From: Bradysia coprophila
Lineage: Eukaryota; Arthropoda; Insecta; Diptera; Sciaridae
Assembly: GCF_014529535.1 (NCBI RefSeq)
Contig: NW_023503409.1
Coordinates: 744,390 to 808,389, forward strand
Direction: 5' to 3'
DNA length: 64,000 nt
The notes beneath the pieces were generated by a model. It saw only the letters and a program-made list of their open reading frames with translations. It had not been told where the DNA came from and did not search any database. The position numbers were made by a program, and so were the translations under genes. This document shows positions 62,161 to 64,000 of this stretch, one piece after another (position 1 is the first letter of the stretch; each line of letters starts with the position of its first letter).

Positions 62161-64000
62161 TGTTTTGTCGCTCAAAACACCAATTTGTAAATACATTTAT
62201 TTCCTTCACCTACAAGCATACACTTTACGACCAATCGACTTAAGCACACAACGTATGTGGTTTACTTATCAGCAATACAAATTGCCGTGAATTCGTTAAT
62301 CCAATTTAACGATTCCATTTCCTAAAATCACAATGTATAAGTACTTTAACGGATTGCATAATCAATCAAGTTCCATGACTCGTAGGTTTGACCCTTATAA
62401 GGTTTCGTTTAGACGCCACAGAACCGTAATGTAGTTCAGCAAATCCGCTGTGCATTACTTTGTCACATTTAGTTTACAATATATGGGATTTATGTGGTAA
62501 ACACGTATACGCATCGTCTATATACCTATTTCTGTGGATGGTTCTATTATTTTTGAGCATGGCGTCGGGTCGTAGGTATGTGTGTATGCAATGCATCTTG
62601 AGTAAATCAATTCAGTGAGTAATTATTTTAATTTCGATTTAAACTATACGACCTGTTCTAGGAATTGTTTTAACGTTTAAATTCCATCCGCCTATAAGAT
62701 ACAACGGATATGCTTCATTTAAGATATGCCAGATCCCCCATTTATCACAGCTATTCACAATTTTGATAAACAAACAATTACATTTTCGATATTGTGAATC
62801 ACACACCTTTTGGATTAAAATACCGAATTTGTTTTATTTATCGCATAACATTTAATTTAAGTCATACGGAATTCCACAACCAACGTCATCACCAGTCAAT
62901 TAGCTTATTAGTCACTTATTTCGAAATAAGTGAAAAACCAATCTGAACACTCACAGCAAAATAATTTCTATTGCCTCGCCTTCAAGCGCCTCTTTATATT
63001 TGCGTAAACGAAAACTTACTTCGATTAACTTCGATACAATGATGTGATATATTATTACGGTTCTGTGTGGTGTTCGAGGTATTTGACTAAGTGTTCAAGT
63101 TATAGAAACATTAATTCGTGTAATGATTGCGTCATGAAATTGGATGTTTCGATTACCTAATCGTCTAATGAATGTCTACAGTCGTTTGACCCATAAACTG
63201 GTATCAAAATTTATTGACAAGTGTATAGTCGAGAAGTTATGCATAAAATTAGCTGCGTGGTGAAATGATTAACTGAGTCATCGCAAATATGCAAATGGAA
63301 AATTTAATTATTCCTTCATACGTATACATTCAACCTTCATCGAGCTTGGTAATATAAAAAAGCACCGGTTTTGATCAAATCACGCACGAAACAATTGACA
63401 TTATTACGAAGAGGTCTACGTGCAAATCAGAAGAAAAATGTGGCCTGACAAAGAAAATATTTTTAGCAAAATGTAAATTTGGAAATAATTTTATACAGCA
63501 CGAGATCTAAACATATTTCACAGCAATCAGCAATAAATTCCATCTAACGTAGAGTATATTCAACTATTGTCGTCTGATATGCATACATATATCTATAAAG
63601 CAAACGAGAGTCAACCTTCAAATAACATGAAATATTTTTTTCATTTTATTTTTTCGCGAAATCTCTTTTGATTCAAATTCAATTAAATTGTTCAATGTCT
63701 CCGTTTATCCAAGTCGCGCGAATAATTTAATTTTTTTTTCTTTCAAACTTTTTTTTTCGCTTAAATATTTTTAATCAAACATCTGTCCATTTAAAGCATG
63801 TTTCAAACATGTTACATTATTCGCAAAGTTATATATTTTACGCGTGCTGTAGACTGAATGGTAGTTAACAATAATAAAACCTGTAACGAGAAGGAATGTT
63901 GTAGGCCAATGCGCCAGGCCATGGAGGATTTATAAAATGAATTTATAGCAGTTTACAAGAGCTGCAGCTATGTGTATTACGTTTGTTCCAACTTGAAATT
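62161..64000. other. AT-rich non-coding end of window
   Basis: No gene or transposon with clear ends. The words ccaatctgaacact at about 62939 echo the LTR start, but the match is too short to call a solo LTR. Confidence 0.5.

Noticed and set aside
62939..62953. Possible solo LTR fragment (ccaatctgaac)
   Set aside because: Only about a dozen bases match the LTR start, within chance for this sequence.
1..64000. CRISPR arrays, tRNA or rRNA genes, prokaryotic operons
   Set aside because: No regular direct repeats with spacers, no cloverleaf with A/B boxes and no rRNA-like blocks were seen; all real genes carry spliceosomal introns or lie among such genes.

Overview
The window looks like nuclear DNA of an insect, most likely a dipteran, possibly a nematoceran such as a fungus gnat. 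The reasons are AT-rich sequence, many very short introns (57-70 nt, GT-AG), and gene products that match fly families closely: a CPSF6 subunit, NELF-E, a PUS7/TruD pseudouridine synthase and a rhomboid protease of the stet/rhomboid type. The species assignment is inference. There is no sign of prokaryotic organisation, rRNA, tRNA or CRISPR.

The gene-dense part is about 1-32.8 kb. From left to right it holds: the 3' part of a very large disordered protein with a single C-terminal membrane anchor (+, exons 1-9806); a TTAA-flanked inverted-repeat element (10.0-11.2 kb); a seven-finger C2H2 protein (+, 11861-13194); an unrecognised helical 623-residue protein (-, 13499-16002); a block of two non-coding transposons (16.3-18.0 kb); CPSF6 (+, 18321-21528); a non-coding stretch full of short inverted repeats (22-26.9 kb); NELF-E (-, 27055-27993); a near-perfect palindrome (28475-28673); PUS7 (+, 29444-32053); and a small predicted membrane protein (-, 32338-32745). 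Three of the recognised genes act on RNA. NELF-E pauses Pol II, CPSF6 is part of cleavage factor I in 3'-end formation, and PUS7 modifies RNA. Nothing in the sequence shows that they are co-regulated.

From 32.8 to 49.5 kb I find no convincing gene. This desert carries a degenerate dispersed repeat around a TGAAGTACAAGATTT core (about ten copies, both orientations), a 171-bp hAT-type MITE with an 8-bp target duplication, and smaller palindromes.

The rhomboid protease gene lies on the minus strand from 56016 to 49490 in five coding exons (316 aa), with introns of about 4.2 kb and 0.9 kb. Upstream of it, at 60249-62155, is a compact BEL/Pao-type LTR element on the plus strand: two 184-bp LTRs identical by eye, a 5-bp target duplication (ccgag), a tRNA-Pro-like primer site, and one uninterrupted 488-codon frame that keeps only a C-terminal integrase-like piece. 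The unusual items are this short element, the dispersed repeat family, the large foldback elements, and the unidentified tail-anchored protein with repeated D-x-S-x-SS-(I/L)-LRR motifs.
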